From positions 62,001 through 126,000 of the forward strand of contig NZ_KZ984556.1 of the NCBI RefSeq assembly GCF_003574445.1: a DNA stretch of 64,000 nucleotides, given 5' to 3'. The translations under genes and the position numbers were made by a program. Positions 63,780 through 64,000 of this stretch are shown here, piece after piece. The notes under the pieces were generated by a model that did not search any database, had not been told where the DNA came from, and saw only the letters and a program-made list of their open reading frames with translations. How positions within the stretch are numbered: the stretch's first letter is position 1; every line of letters begins with the position of its first letter. This DNA is from Streptomyces sp. YIM 130001. GTDB lineage: Bacteria; Actinomycetota; Actinomycetes; Streptomycetales; Streptomycetaceae.

Positions 63780-64000
63780 TCAGCGCTCGGCGGAGCCCGC
63801 GCGCCACTTCTTCCAGTCGAGGTTCCAGCCGCCGAGGCCGTTGTCCGCCGCGACGGTCTTGTCCTTCGAGCCGGTCACCTCGACCACGTCACCGATCAGG
63901 GTGCGGTCGAAGAACCAGCCGCCCGGCGCCTCGGAGCTGCCGCCCTTCACGTCCCGCAGGCCCACACAGCCGTGGCTGACGTTGTCCGCACCGAACGTGG
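63780..64000 (-). CDS. L,D-transpeptidase, copy 2 (C-terminal part)
   Basis: Only the final 73 or so residues are in the window; the rest extends past the right edge. They contain the YkuD catalytic motif DNVSHGCVGLRDVKGG and end GWNLDWKKWRAGSAER. This is closely related to copy 1, so the two are a tandem duplication in the same orientation. Confidence 0.92.
   Translation of the reverse strand, partial: TFGADNVSHGCVGLRDVKGGSSEAPGGWFFDRTLIGDVVEVTGSKDKTVAADNGLGGWNLDWKKWRAGSAER

Overview
The window looks like a chromosomal segment of a Streptomyces or close relative. The DNA is very GC-rich, coding frames have strong third-position G/C bias, GTG and TTG starts are common, and several exported proteins carry twin-arginine signals. 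The gene set is also typical: SseB proteins beside a glycine-riboswitch serine/glycine operon, an MsiK-type sugar transporter without its own ATPase, tandem L,D-transpeptidases, and a HATPase anti-sigma-like protein. No tRNA, rRNA, insertion sequence, phage integrase or CRISPR array was recognised.

Region 1 (1-24 kb). The left edge holds the start of mnmA (tRNA 2-thiolation, leftward) and a Tat-exported PGRP-type amidase. The sulfur-donor gene for MnmA, a NifS/IscS-type cysteine desulfurase, lies about 22 kb away at 22454-23641 on the same strand. Between them is a sugar or amino-sugar catabolic island. It has a GntR/UTRA regulator, AgaS-like isomerase, BadF-type sugar kinase, GH4 glycosidase, FAH-family hydrolase, IlvD/Edd dehydratase, an unknown protein, a Rossmann protein, two paralogous DeoR regulators, a tautomerase, a CUT1 sugar ABC transporter (binding protein and two permeases), a D-2-hydroxyacid dehydrogenase and a class II aldolase. 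It also has a small protein coupled to a divergent NodB-fold deacetylase-like protein, a TetR regulator, a saccharopine dehydrogenase-like enzyme, and a second copy of the small-protein/deacetylase pair fused into one polypeptide. Two promoters in the island share a 33-bp palindrome made of AGCA/TGCT quartets with fixed spacing, so they probably form one regulon.

Region 2 (23.7-29.7 kb) carries a WYL regulator, an acyl-CoA thioesterase-like protein, a TRIC/UPF0126 membrane protein and a secreted 999-residue protein (PA14, sugar-dehydrogenase-like propeller, CBM6-like and DUF1080/LamG-like modules).

Region 3 (29.7-42.2 kb) holds two complete oligopeptide/dipeptide ABC transporter operons, both leftward and with different gene orders. 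Each has a strong hairpin just after the binding-protein gene.

Region 4 (42.4-50 kb) is the serine/glycine locus: two SseB-family proteins and a P-loop kinase-like protein read leftward. A tandem glycine riboswitch then leads rightward into gcvT, gcvH, glyA and sdaA.

Region 5 (50-64 kb) contains an MFS drug exporter, a MarR regulator divergent from an alpha/beta hydrolase, two GNATs, an acyltransferase-3 protein, TatA, a pair of CNNM/CorC transport proteins, an unexported GH25 muramidase-like protein, a small EF-hand protein, a HATPase protein, an enoyl-CoA hydratase, and two tandem L,D-transpeptidases, the second cut by the window edge. The enzyme families are well supported by visible motifs. 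The overall substrate of the island is inferred and open.
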